Of a stretch of 21,204 nt of DNA, positions 1-6,838 are shown in pieces. The stretch is from assembly GCF_020686945.1 (NCBI RefSeq), contig NZ_JAJEPR010000046.1, positions 1 to 21,204 on the forward strand. The letters are read 5' to 3'. How positions within the stretch are numbered: position 1 is the stretch's first letter; each line of letters starts with the position of its first letter. Under the pieces are notes generated by a model. It was given only the letters and a program-made list of their open reading frames with translations, searched no databases and was not told the origin of the DNA. The translations under genes and the position numbers were made by a program. This DNA is from Limivivens faecihominis. GTDB lineage: Bacteria; Bacillota; Clostridia; Lachnospirales; Lachnospiraceae.

Positions 1-211
1 AATTGCGGGAGCTGCTTTGCAGCGGAGCAATTCGTAGGCATCAGTTGGGGGCAAAAGACCTTTTGACCCCAACATCAAATTTATGTAACTATTCAGGGCT
101 CATTTTGATGTGACTGCTTGTAAAATAAATTCTCAGTCAAAAGTGTTCATTCATGCAAGCATGATTTGCGTTTTGGCTTGAAAGCTGCCTGGTTCTGGAT
201 AGTTACAAATT
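1..211. repeat. Palindrome-rich intergenic segment, possible MITE/REP-like unit
   Basis: No gene is seen here. Four nested dyads are visible. (1) 1-32 is a hairpin with outer arms AATTGC/GCAATT and inner arms GCTGC/GCAGC. (2) 44-57 and 60-73 are 14-nt arms (GTTGGGGGCAAAAG / CTTTTGACCCCAAC) with one mismatch and a 2-nt centre. (3) 72-79 and 104-111 pair perfectly (ACATCAAA/TTTGATGT). (4) 78-96 and 195-211 are an imperfect inverted pair sharing an ATAGTTAC core. TCATGC-AA-GCATGA at about 152-165 is another small palindrome. This density fits an interspersed palindromic element or a miniature inverted-repeat element, but without a second copy in the window its mobility is inference. I see no convincing promoter for the downstream gene. 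Confidence 0.5.
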
Positions 212-234
212 AGTTATGGAAAGGCAGGTAAAGT

Positions 235-1329
235 ATGAGATCAGCAAACTTAGGAAAGATTTCCGCGGATATCCGCCCGGATCTTTCCAAAAATAATCCG
301 CGAAACAGCGAGGGAGCCTTTTTTACTCTGAAAAACAGTGATATCCTGTTTGCGTACAGTAAATTCAAAGGAAAAAGCAATGCGGATTACGCCAGCGCAG
401 ATATCTGTCTTCTCCGTTCCACTGATGACGGCCGTACTTTCGGCGAAGAGAAGACGATTATGACCTGCGAGAGCGAAAAGGCCGTCAACATCATGTCACT
501 TTCCTTCCTGGAGATGGCAAACGGAGATATCGGTCTTTTTTATCTGGTACGCCAGACTTATACCCATATGCGGATGTACCTCAGAAGATCCGCCGATGGC
601 GGAAATACCTGGAGCGACCGGGTGCTCTGCATGCCTGAGGATGGCTACTATGTGGTGAACAATGACCGGGTTCGCCACTTAGCTTCCGGCAGAATCCTGA
701 TTCCGGCGGCGCGCCATGCCGTAGCCGAAGGCTATGTAGATGCCCGTTCTGAGTCTCTGTTCTTCTATTCCGACGATGACGGGGCAAGCTGGAAAATGGC
801 AGCAGGCAAATGTAACCTTCCGGGAATTTCCTGCTGTGATTCCGGTCTTCAGGAGCCCGGCATTTTGGAGATCGCGCCCAACATTCTCTGGGGCTGGGCC
901 AGAACCGACCTTGGCCGCCAGTATGAGATGTTTTCCCACGACGGAGGCGACACCTGGACAGCCAGCCAGCCGTCCCGTTTCACCTCTCCCTTAAGCCCCC
1001 TCTGCATGAAACGGGGCTGGGACGAAAACATCTACGCAATTTGGAATCCGATTCCTGTTTATAATGGAAGAGAAGTGGACAAAGAATTTTTCACAGGCGG
1101 AAGAACACCGCTTGTCATTGCAGTGAGCAAAGACAACGGCCAGACCTTTACTGACCCCGTGGCCTTTGAAGAAGAGCCGGACCGCGGTTACTGTTACTGC
1201 GCCCTGCACTTTACCAAAGAAGCCCTGCTTCTGGCCTACTGCGCCGGAGGCAAAGAAGACGGCAACTGCCTCGGCCGGACCGTCATTCGCCGAATCGAAA
1301 AAAAGGAACTGGAAGAATTGTTTGCGTGA
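235..1329 (+). CDS. Sialidase-like BNR/Asp-box beta-propeller protein
   Basis: The protein has 364 residues and no signal peptide or membrane segment, so it is probably cytoplasmic. Five Asp-box motifs (S-x-D-x-G-x-T/S-F/W) are visible: STDDGRTF at 62-69, SADGGNTW at 119-126, SDDDGASW at 179-186, SHDGGDTW at 234-241 and SKDNGQTF at 298-305. This spacing is what a six-bladed sialidase propeller shows. Candidate active-site residues are Glu207 (LQEPG), Arg223, Arg290 (GGRTPL) and a Tyr near 318-321 (GYCYC), placed as in GH33-like enzymes; the classical FRIP motif near the N terminus is not obvious. It could act on sialic-acid or other glycosides taken up by the cell, but the substrate is not shown by the sequence. 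The start is preceded by AAAGGCAGG. It appears to be a single-gene unit ending in the hairpin at 1357-1380. Fold confidence is high; catalytic specificity is uncertain. Confidence 0.85.
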   Translation: MRSANLGKISADIRPDLSKNNPRNSEGAFFTLKNSDILFAYSKFKGKSNADYASADICLLRSTDDGRTFGEEKTIMTCESEKAVNIMSLSFLEMANGDIGLFYLVRQTYTHMRMYLRRSADGGNTWSDRVLCMPEDGYYVVNNDRVRHLASGRILIPAARHAVAEGYVDARSESLFFYSDDDGASWKMAAGKCNLPGISCCDSGLQEPGILEIAPNILWGWARTDLGRQYEMFSHDGGDTWTASQPSRFTSPLSPLCMKRGWDENIYAIWNPIPVYNGREVDKEFFTGGRTPLVIAVSKDNGQTFTDPVAFEEEPDRGYCYCALHFTKEALLLAYCAGGKEDGNCLGRTVIRRIEKKELEELFA

Positions 1330-1356
1330 ATTGAAAATACGCTGAAAAAAAGGAGG

Positions 1357-1380
1357 GCCGGGTGTCGTTTGACATCCGGC
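1357..1380 (+). terminator. Hairpin after the sialidase-like gene
   Basis: GCCGGGTGTC (1357-1366) pairs with GACATCCGGC (1371-1380) across a GTTT loop, giving 10 bp with one G-U pair. The following tract (TTGAGTT) is only weakly T-rich, so termination strength is uncertain. It lies 27 bp past the stop codon. Confidence 0.55.
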
Positions 1381-1516
1381 TTGAGTTATGAAAAAGAGAA
1401 TCTATATGAAAAAGCTGTTTGGCTTTGTTTGATTATATAGTACACAAGGAATGTGTCCATTCTGTGTAGAAAGTTTGAGAAAAGTGTAAAGAGTTTCTTA
1501 GATTCTTCGGAAAGTG

Positions 1517-1525
1517 TGGTATACT
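1517..1525 (+). promoter_or_regulatory. Extended -10 promoter of the pfkB-nudix operon
   Basis: TGGTATACT is a TGn extended -10 element with a -10 box (TATACT) one base off consensus. No good -35 box is seen 16-18 bp upstream, which is usual for extended -10 promoters. The predicted start near 1532 would put the whole structured element 1541-1668 in the 5' leader. Confidence 0.55.
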
Positions 1526-1540
1526 TTCTTAAAAATCAGG

Positions 1541-1632
1541 GCTTTGGGAAAGCGCGGGGAAACCCTTTGCAAAGGAGAGCGGCTCGGAGTCGCGAGCCCC
1601 CTCAAGTATGTTTCCCTACACTTTTCCAAAGC
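1541..1632 (+). ncRNA. Structured 5' leader element upstream of pfkB-nudix
   Basis: Bases 1541-1563 pair with 1610-1632: 23-nt arms, 19 of 23 positions complementary and the mismatches mostly G-U compatible. Inside the loop are a GGCTCG (1581-1586) / CGAGCC (1593-1598) hairpin and the palindrome CCTTTGCAAAGG (1564-1575). The result is a long closing stem with internal stem-loops, lying between the likely transcription start and the gene. It could be a cis-regulatory RNA or an interspersed palindromic repeat unit that was inserted here. I do not recognise a known riboswitch class. Confidence 0.45.
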
Positions 1633-1649
1633 GTAAATCATAAAAATCT

Positions 1650-1668
1650 ATAAGAAGGAGCTTCTTAT
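1650..1668 (+). promoter_or_regulatory. Hairpin enclosing the Shine-Dalgarno of pfkB-nudix
   Basis: ATAAGAAG (1650-1657) and CTTCTTAT (1661-1668) form a perfect 8-bp stem around GAG, so the AAGGAG ribosome binding site (1655-1660) is partly inside the stem and loop. The ATG follows at 1670. This would lower initiation unless the hairpin is opened, and so suggests translational control, possibly together with the leader at 1541-1632. Confidence 0.5.
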
Positions 1669-1669
1669 C

Positions 1670-3199
1670 ATGATACTTACAGTCACCCTCAACCCCTGCA
1701 TCGACCGCACCCTCACGGTCTCCAACTTCCGCGAGGGCGGCACCACCCCCGTGTCAGCCACCCGCACTGAAATCGGCGGCAAAGGCCTGAACGTCAGCCG
1801 CGCCCTGAAAAATCTCGGCGCCCCCACCCTCTGCCTCGGTTTCTCCCACGAAAAAGGCGGTTCCGACATCAAAACCACCCTGGATGAGGTTTCCATTTCC
1901 TACGACCTGGAAGAAATCCCCGGCGAACTACGCATGAACATCAAAATCTTCGACGAATCCAACCGCACGATGAGCGAACTCAACGACAAAGGCTGCCCGG
2001 TGAGCGAGGACGCGGTAAATCGCATGATCGACCGCATCGTCTCTCATTTCAAAGATGCAGAGCTTCTCGTCCTGGCAGGAAGCGTGCCCCCGGGCGTTCC
2101 AGCAGACATCTACAAAATCCTCCTGGAAAAAGCTAAAGACTACGATCTTCCCGTAATTCTGGATGCTTCCGGAGCCCTTCTCCTCAACGGCATTGAGGGC
2201 AAACCCTGGCTCATCAAGCCGAATATTGACGAGCTTTCCGCGACCCTCGGCCGGGAATTTCATTCAAGAGAAGAGATCATTCAGGCCGCCCGGGAAATCG
2301 TCGCTCGTGGAATCCCCTACGTCTGCGTTTCCCTCGGTCCGGATGGAGCCCTTCTGATTGGAGAAAAAGAAGCTCTCTACTCCCCGGCGCCGGACGTGAA
2401 AGTCCGCGGTCTTCAGGGAGCAGGCGATTCACTGGTGGCCGGTTTCTGCCTGGCTTTCCACGAACACCACCTGAAAGGAGAAAAACGCTTCGAAACCCCA
2501 GCTGTGCAGAAAGCCGGCGATCCCTCTTTCATGCGTTTCCTCCTCCGCTCCGCCCAGGCCGCCGCCGCCGGTTCCCTCACGAAACCCGGCACCGCCGTCT
2601 GCGAGCGCACAGATTTTGACAAATACCTCCCCACAATCCAGGTGGAAAAAGCCGGCGAATTTTTCGACGTCCGCCGGGAAGACGGAAGCCTCACCGGTGA
2701 AGTAAAGCTTCGGAGTCTCGTCCACCGGGACGGCGACTGGCACGGAACCGTTCATATGTGGGTGGCGGACCGCACGCCGGAGGGAAAATGCCGCCTCCTG
2801 ATCCAGAAACGCAGCCAGGACAAAGACAATTTCCCCGGCTACTGCGACATTTCCTCCGCAGGTCATCTCGATGCAGGCGATGATTACGACTCTGCGGCCT
2901 ATCGGGAACTCTACGAAGAACTCGGTATCCGGGCAGAAAAAGGAGATCTTCGCTTCTGCTTTTTCATTACCCGAAGCGTGGAAACAGAATTCCACGGCCA
3001 GAAAGTTATTGACAGGGAGCGTGCAGCGGTTTATCTTTATGAAAAAACGGTGGACCTCACGAAACTTCATCTCCAGAAAGAAGAAGTGGATGAAGTTTTC
3101 TGGATCGACCTGGAAGAGCTGGAGAAAATCCTTCAGGATCCCACCGCAAAATACTGTGTTTACAAAGAGGAAATACAGGGAATTAAAAAGTATCTGTAG
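1670..3199 (+). CDS. PfkB-family phosphosugar kinase (1-phosphofructokinase-like) fused to Nudix hydrolase
   Basis: The protein has 509 residues in two domains. Residues 1-315 are a PfkB/ribokinase-fold kinase of the FruK/LacC branch: N-terminal LTVTLNPCID, GGKGLN at 36-41, NPNID-like KPNIDE at 183-188, and the anion-hole/catalytic motif GAGDS at 250-254 with base Asp253. This branch phosphorylates fructose-1-phosphate or tagatose-6-phosphate with ATP. Residues 340-509 are a Nudix domain, with a Nudix box at 398-420 (G-x5-D-x7-RELYEELGI). The usual Glu after G-x5 is Asp404, but the REx2EE metal-binding core (Arg412, Glu413, Glu416, Glu417) is kept. A whole kinase is about 310 residues and a Nudix domain about 150-170, so this is a complete two-domain fusion. 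It is the first gene of an operon, with the next gene 14 bp away. The substrates of both domains are inferred at family level only. Confidence 0.88.
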   Translation: MILTVTLNPCIDRTLTVSNFREGGTTPVSATRTEIGGKGLNVSRALKNLGAPTLCLGFSHEKGGSDIKTTLDEVSISYDLEEIPGELRMNIKIFDESNRTMSELNDKGCPVSEDAVNRMIDRIVSHFKDAELLVLAGSVPPGVPADIYKILLEKAKDYDLPVILDASGALLLNGIEGKPWLIKPNIDELSATLGREFHSREEIIQAAREIVARGIPYVCVSLGPDGALLIGEKEALYSPAPDVKVRGLQGAGDSLVAGFCLAFHEHHLKGEKRFETPAVQKAGDPSFMRFLLRSAQAAAAGSLTKPGTAVCERTDFDKYLPTIQVEKAGEFFDVRREDGSLTGEVKLRSLVHRDGDWHGTVHMWVADRTPEGKCRLLIQKRSQDKDNFPGYCDISSAGHLDAGDDYDSAAYRELYEELGIRAEKGDLRFCFFITRSVETEFHGQKVIDRERAAVYLYEKTVDLTKLHLQKEEVDEVFWIDLEELEKILQDPTAKYCVYKEEIQGIKKYL

Positions 3200-3213
3200 A
3201 AAGGGAACAAAGC

Positions 3214-4353
3214 ATGGAATTTGAGACAAAAGTGCAGTTCTTGACTCAGCCGGAGCATAACCGCCGAACCATCGTGATCAGTGATATTCACGGGCACCGC
3301 GCCTGGCTGGAAAAACTTTTGAAAAAAGTAGATTTCAGCGAAAAAGACATTTTAATCATTGTCGGAGATATGATCGAAAAAGGCCCGGAAAGCCTGAATA
3401 CCATCCGCTACATCATGGAACTTTGCGAGAAATATACGGTCTACCCCATGATGGGAAACGTGGACCTCTGGAGAATCCAGATGCTGCTCACAGAGGATGG
3501 AAGCCTGGATCAGGAGCTTTATGAGACGAACGAACGGATGCGTCAGTACTGGAAAGCCACCTTTTTTCAGGATTTCTGCCGGGAGGCAGGCGTGTCGGTG
3601 AAAACGCCGGAGGAGATTCCGGCGGCAAGAGAAGCGGTGGTTGCCAAGTTTCAGAAGGAGCTCACCTTTATGAAAGAACTTCCCACGATTCTGGTGACAC
3701 CAGCGTTTACCTTTGTACATGGCGGTCTCGTTCACGAAAAACTGGAGGATAATTTTCACCTTCCGCCCTTTCAGCTTTTGAAAAATGACAATTTTATCAA
3801 TCAGGGAAAACATTTTGACAAATATGTAGTCGTCGGCCACTGGCCCGTGTGCCTTTACCGGTCGGATATCGAGTCCTCTGCGCCCTATATCAGCGAGGAA
3901 CAGAAGATTATTGCCATCGACGGAGGCTGCGGGATCAAGCGGGACGACCAGCTCAACGCCCTGATCATTCCGGATCTCTATTCAGAAAAAACGACCTGGG
4001 AGAGCGTGGATGATTTCCCGGAGGCAGTTGTCCTGGAAGATCAGGAAGCAGGAGCTTCCTCGATTAACATCCGCTATTATGAAAGTGAGCTTAAAATTCT
4101 GGAACCCGGCCCGGTCTTTTCCCTGGCAGAGCATATAAAAACAGGATATCAGCTCAAAATCTATAATGGTTTCCTGGAAGAACCGCCGGTAAAAGGAGCG
4201 CCGAACACCTGCTGGGAGTACACGGATTACCAGATCCCACTGAAAAAAGGCGACCGGGTGTCGATCCTGCAGAAAACGCCGGAAGGAACGATGGTGCGGA
4301 AACGCGGCGTCACCGGCTGGTATTATGGAAAATTAGAGGAGGCAGAAAAATGA
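3214..4353 (+). CDS. Calcineurin-like metallophosphatase with C-terminal SH3-like region
   Basis: The protein has 379 residues. The metallophosphoesterase signature is complete: SDIHGH at 23-28 (Asp24, His26), GDMIEKGP at 51-58, GNVD at 81-84 (the GNH[E/D] position carries Val instead of His), FVHGG near 173-177 and VVGHWP near 207. This order matches PPP-type serine/threonine phosphatases and ApaH-like diadenosine tetraphosphatases. Having Val in GN(H)D means the usual catalytic His is missing at that place, as in some ApaH-like groups. The last 45 or so residues (WEYTDYQIPLKKGDRVSI...GWYYG) look like a bacterial SH3 fold. The start follows GAAAGGGAAC at a normal distance. The 3' end overlaps the HAD gene by 4 bp (ATGA), showing translational coupling. 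The substrate is unknown. Confidence 0.85.
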   Translation: MEFETKVQFLTQPEHNRRTIVISDIHGHRAWLEKLLKKVDFSEKDILIIVGDMIEKGPESLNTIRYIMELCEKYTVYPMMGNVDLWRIQMLLTEDGSLDQELYETNERMRQYWKATFFQDFCREAGVSVKTPEEIPAAREAVVAKFQKELTFMKELPTILVTPAFTFVHGGLVHEKLEDNFHLPPFQLLKNDNFINQGKHFDKYVVVGHWPVCLYRSDIESSAPYISEEQKIIAIDGGCGIKRDDQLNALIIPDLYSEKTTWESVDDFPEAVVLEDQEAGASSINIRYYESELKILEPGPVFSLAEHIKTGYQLKIYNGFLEEPPVKGAPNTCWEYTDYQIPLKKGDRVSILQKTPEGTMVRKRGVTGWYYGKLEEAEK

Positions 4354-4997
4354 TAGCAGTAGTTTTTGATATGGATGGAGTCATTTTTGATACGGAGGCT
4401 ATTTGCCGGAGGGCCTGGCATGCCTGCGCCGGAAAATATAACATTCAGGACGTAGATGCTCTGCTGATACCCTGCATCGGCGCAAACAAACAACATATGC
4501 GGAAAGTTTTTCATGAGCAGCTGGGCGAAGATTTCCCTGTGGAAGCTTTTGACAAGGATGCCCGGGAAGGTTTTCTCAGGATCGAGAGAGAAGAGGGAAT
4601 CCCTGTAAAAAAAGGCGCGCGGGAACTGCTTTCCTGGCTGAAAGAGCAGGGAGCCGTGGTAGGTCTTGCCTCCTCTACTGCCCATGATATCGTAGTACAG
4701 GAGCTCACCGACGCCGGTCTTGTGGATTATTTCCAGGCCATCACCGGCGGCGACCAGATCACCCACAGCAAACCGGACCCGGAAATTTACCTGAAAGCCT
4801 GCGAAAAACTGGGCATCGACCCCAAAGAAGCCTACGCCGTGGAAGATTCCTACAACGGCATCCGTTCCGCCTTCTCAGCAGGAATGAAGCCCCTCATGGT
4901 GCCCGACCTCCTGCCTCCGACCGGGGAAATGGAAGAAAAAGCCCACCGGATCTTCGACGACCTTCTCGAAGTCCGCGATTTCCTGGCAGGAAAATAA
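4350..4997 (+). CDS. HAD-superfamily phosphatase, beta-phosphoglucomutase-like
   Basis: The protein has 215 residues and all four HAD motifs: FDMDGVIFDTE at 6-16 (nucleophile Asp7, acid/base Asp9), GLASST at 105-110 (Ser108/Ser109), SKPDPEIY at 140-147 (Lys141) and VEDSYNGI at 164-171 (Glu165, Asp166). An alpha-helical cap lies between motifs I and II, as in subclass IA (PGM-B/GPH-like). These enzymes hydrolyse sugar phosphates or isomerise beta-glucose-1-phosphate; the sequence does not separate the two. It is the last gene of the pfkB-nudix operon and starts on an ATGA overlap with a good AGAGGAGG site. With a phosphosugar kinase two genes upstream, a role in sugar-phosphate turnover or metabolite damage control is likely but inferred. 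Confidence 0.87.
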   Translation: MIAVVFDMDGVIFDTEAICRRAWHACAGKYNIQDVDALLIPCIGANKQHMRKVFHEQLGEDFPVEAFDKDAREGFLRIEREEGIPVKKGARELLSWLKEQGAVVGLASSTAHDIVVQELTDAGLVDYFQAITGGDQITHSKPDPEIYLKACEKLGIDPKEAYAVEDSYNGIRSAFSAGMKPLMVPDLLPPTGEMEEKAHRIFDDLLEVRDFLAGK

Positions 4998-5038
4998 AAG
5001 GAACTGTTACAAAAGTTCAAGATTATTGAAAAAATGGC

Positions 5039-5067
5039 TTGAAATCAAGGAGATTTGATGCTATAAT
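5039..5067 (+). promoter_or_regulatory. Promoter of tRNA-Pro
   Basis: TTGAAA (5039-5044) and a perfect TATAAT (5062-5067) are separated by exactly 17 bp, with the mature tRNA starting at 5082. This is a strong sigma-A-type promoter. Confidence 0.85.
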
Positions 5068-5081
5068 ATACATCGAATCAG

Positions 5082-5155
5082 CGATGCGTGGCTCAGCTTG
5101 GTAGAGCGCTGCGTTCGGGACGCAGAGGTCGCAAGTTCAAATCTTGTCGCATCGA
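5082..5155 (+). tRNA. tRNA-Pro (anticodon CGG)
   Basis: The cloverleaf folds fully. The acceptor stem CGATGCG pairs with CGCATCG (5148-5154), followed by discriminator A5155. The D-arm is GCTC...GAGC, the anticodon stem CTGCG/CGCAG carries loop TTCGGGA (anticodon CGG, reading CCG), and the T-arm GCAAG/CTTGT carries TTCAAAT. The 3' CCA is not encoded (CTC follows), so it must be added after transcription. A consensus promoter lies upstream and a strong terminator 17 bp downstream, making a single-tRNA unit. Confidence 0.95.
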
Positions 5156-5171
5156 CTCCTTGGCAGGGGCG

Positions 5172-5216
5172 CCGGAAACATTGAATTTACAGTGTTTCCG
5201 GTTCTTTTTTTATTTT
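5172..5216 (+). terminator. Rho-independent terminator of tRNA-Pro
   Basis: CCGGAAACA (5172-5180) pairs perfectly with TGTTTCCGG (5193-5201), extended inwards by three more pairs, and is followed at once by TTCTTTTTTTATTTT. This is a strong intrinsic terminator. Confidence 0.93.
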
Positions 5217-5261
5217 CGCAAATTTGTTCGCAAATTCCGCTCTAAAGATCGCTCTAAAAAT
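5215..5261. repeat. Two adjacent 12-bp tandem duplications
   Basis: TTCGCAAATTTG (5215-5226) is followed by TTCGCAAATTCC (5227-5238), then CGCTCTAAAGAT (5238-5249) by CGCTCTAAAAAT (5250-5261). The two different 12-mers are each doubled, in the space between two convergent terminators. No function is evident; slippage duplication is the simplest reading. Confidence 0.6.
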
Positions 5262-5320
5262 GTTCTGAAATTTGATGATAAAACAGGCAAAGGATATGAG
5301 TATAAATCTTTACAAAATAT

Positions 5321-5359
5321 AAGAACCGGCAGTCAGACCTTTCCGAACTGCCGGTTCTT
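5321..5359 (-). terminator. Terminator of the CNNM/HlyC gene
   Basis: AAGAACCGGCAGT (5321-5333) and ACTGCCGGTTCTT (5347-5359) form a perfect 13-bp stem with a 13-nt loop, 3 bp past the stop of the minus-strand gene. On the minus strand it is followed by ATATTTTG. On the plus strand a longer T-rich run follows (CTTTTATTTTTCTTCTT), so it may work in both directions. Confidence 0.8.
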
Positions 5360-5362
5360 CTT

Positions 5363-6682
5363 TTATTTTTCTTCTTCCACAGCCTTCTCCGCTTCTTTCG
5401 TCACAATCCCTTCCACCACCATGTGATGCTTCACATCCAGAACATGGATATGGAGCGGGCCGCAGCTGCAGCGGAAGCTTTCGCCGTCTCTGGGGATCCG
5501 GCCGGTGAGGCCGCAGATAAAACCGTTGAAGGTTTCTGAGCCGTCGTGGGGAAGTTCTACCTGGAGCTCTTCCTCGACCTCTTCCAGGGAAGCGGAACCC
5601 TGAATTTTCCATTCTCGCTCGGCGACTTTGACGATATCCTCGGGCTTTGCAGCTTCCTCCTGATCGTCCAGGTCGCCTACCAGAGCCTCCATGATATCGT
5701 GCAGGGTGATGATACCGCAGACACCGCCGTACTCATTGACGATGACGTTGAAATACTGGCGGCTTTCTTTCATCTGCCGGAACATCGTGTTTGCCTTCAT
5801 GCTCTCCGGAACGAAAGAAGGCTTGTCAGCCAGGTTTTCCATGATGTATTTGCGGGTGCGCTGGGGAGCGCGGAAATAATCGCGGGTGTCGAGAACGGCC
5901 ACTACATTGTCGAGATTTTCCTGGCAGATCAGATAATGGGTGTGCCGGCTCTCCTTGATGGTCTTTTCCCAGACGGTGCTGTCATCATCGAGAGAAAGCC
6001 AGACAATATCGGGCCGGTGGGTGCAGATCTTTTCCACGGTAATATCGTTGAAATCAAACACATGCTGGATCAGCTCGTGCTCTTCCTCGGGGATTGTTCC
6101 CTGTTCTGTGCCTTCCACGAGCATCATGCGGATTTCCTCCTCCGTGACCTGTTCCTCATTTTCATAAGGATCGATGCCGAAAAGACGGAGCACCAGATTG
6201 CTGGAAATCGTCAGAAGAGAGACCAGCGGCGTGAGGATGACCGAAGTCAGATAGAGAAGACCGGACATATGAAGAGCGGTGGAATCTGCCTTTTTCACGG
6301 CCCGCTTCTGTGGAATCATTTTTCCAAAAACCATCGTAAAATAGGCGAGAACCAGCGTGATAAGGATCACAGCCAACGGATGAAGAATCCGCTCGGAAAG
6401 CGAAAGTCCGGAGCTCTTCAAGGCCTTTACCAGAGGTCCGGCAAAAGCATCCGCCGCCAGGGCACTGACCAGAAAACTGATGATGGTCACGGCTGCCTGG
6501 ATCGTCACGAGAAAACGAGTCGGCTGTTTGGTAATCCGTTCCAGCTTTTTGGCCCGGCGGTCGCCGTCCTCCTCCAGCTTGTGGATATCCGCCTCGGTGA
6601 GCGAGACGATGGCGATCTCCGCGCTGGAAAAAATCGAATTGAGAAAAATCAGAAATATCTGCAGAATAACTGCTCCTATCAT
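5363..6682 (-). CDS. CNNM/HlyC-CorC family CBS-domain membrane protein
   Basis: The protein has 439 residues from the ATG at 6682. A GTG four codons upstream directly abuts GGAGG, which leaves it no spacing, so the ATG is preferred. The N-terminal DUF21/CNNM domain has about four hydrophobic segments (roughly 1-24, 56-85, 98-123, 134-168) and the motif NSIFSSAEIAIVSL. A CBS pair follows (about 200-325, with DFNDITVEKICTHRPDI and VIVNEYGGVCGIITLHDIMEALVGD), then a C-terminal CorC_HlyC domain (about 345-425). The family is linked to Mg2+/divalent cation efflux or homeostasis; older names call it hemolysin. It stands alone on the minus strand, with its own promoter at 6732-6760 and terminator at 5321-5359. 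Length and domain order are normal. Confidence 0.92.
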   Translation of the reverse strand: MIGAVILQIFLIFLNSIFSSAEIAIVSLTEADIHKLEEDGDRRAKKLERITKQPTRFLVTIQAAVTIISFLVSALAADAFAGPLVKALKSSGLSLSERILHPLAVILITLVLAYFTMVFGKMIPQKRAVKKADSTALHMSGLLYLTSVILTPLVSLLTISSNLVLRLFGIDPYENEEQVTEEEIRMMLVEGTEQGTIPEEEHELIQHVFDFNDITVEKICTHRPDIVWLSLDDDSTVWEKTIKESRHTHYLICQENLDNVVAVLDTRDYFRAPQRTRKYIMENLADKPSFVPESMKANTMFRQMKESRQYFNVIVNEYGGVCGIITLHDIMEALVGDLDDQEEAAKPEDIVKVAEREWKIQGSASLEEVEEELQVELPHDGSETFNGFICGLTGRIPRDGESFRCSCGPLHIHVLDVKHHMVVEGIVTKEAEKAVEEEK

Positions 6683-6731
6683 AAGTAAAAACACCTCCGG
6701 AAATTACTTTGTAATTCTTTGTCCAGCCCCC

Positions 6732-6760
6732 ATTATATCACAGGACTTTCTTTTCGTCAG
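6732..6760 (-). promoter_or_regulatory. Promoter of the CNNM/HlyC gene
   Basis: Read on the minus strand, CTGACG (6760-6755) and a perfect TATAAT (6737-6732) are 17 bp apart, about 50 bp upstream of the start codon. It lies back to back with the GH36 promoter. Confidence 0.7.
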
Positions 6761-6773
6761 TCCCAAAAAGTGA

Positions 6774-6802
6774 TAGACTTCTTTTGCAGGAATCGCTATA
6801 AT
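6774..6802 (+). promoter_or_regulatory. Promoter of the GH36-MATE operon
   Basis: TAGACT (6774-6779) and a perfect TATAAT (6797-6802) are 17 bp apart, 37 bp upstream of the GH36 ATG. No catabolite-response or repressor-type palindrome is obvious beside it. Confidence 0.68.
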
Positions 6803-6838
6803 AAAAGTACTATACACATATGCGAAGGGAGAAGGAAA

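Noticed and set aside
1453..1653. 66-codon frame across the pfkB leader
   Set aside because: It runs through the promoter and the long inverted repeat and has no ribosome binding site; the bases are better explained as leader RNA.
2429..3229. Minus-strand open frame of 266 codons under the Nudix domain
   Set aside because: Low-complexity Phe/Val-rich translation opposite a confirmed coding frame; a shadow.
5088..5426. 112-codon plus-strand frame over the tRNA and two terminators
   Set aside because: It overlaps tRNA-Pro and both hairpins; not a protein gene.
5546..6688. Long plus-strand open frame of 380 codons opposite the CNNM/HlyC gene
   Set aside because: It is the mirror of a clear membrane-CBS protein, has no recognisable domain and no ribosome binding site, and is rich in His/Gln as reverse-complement shadows are.
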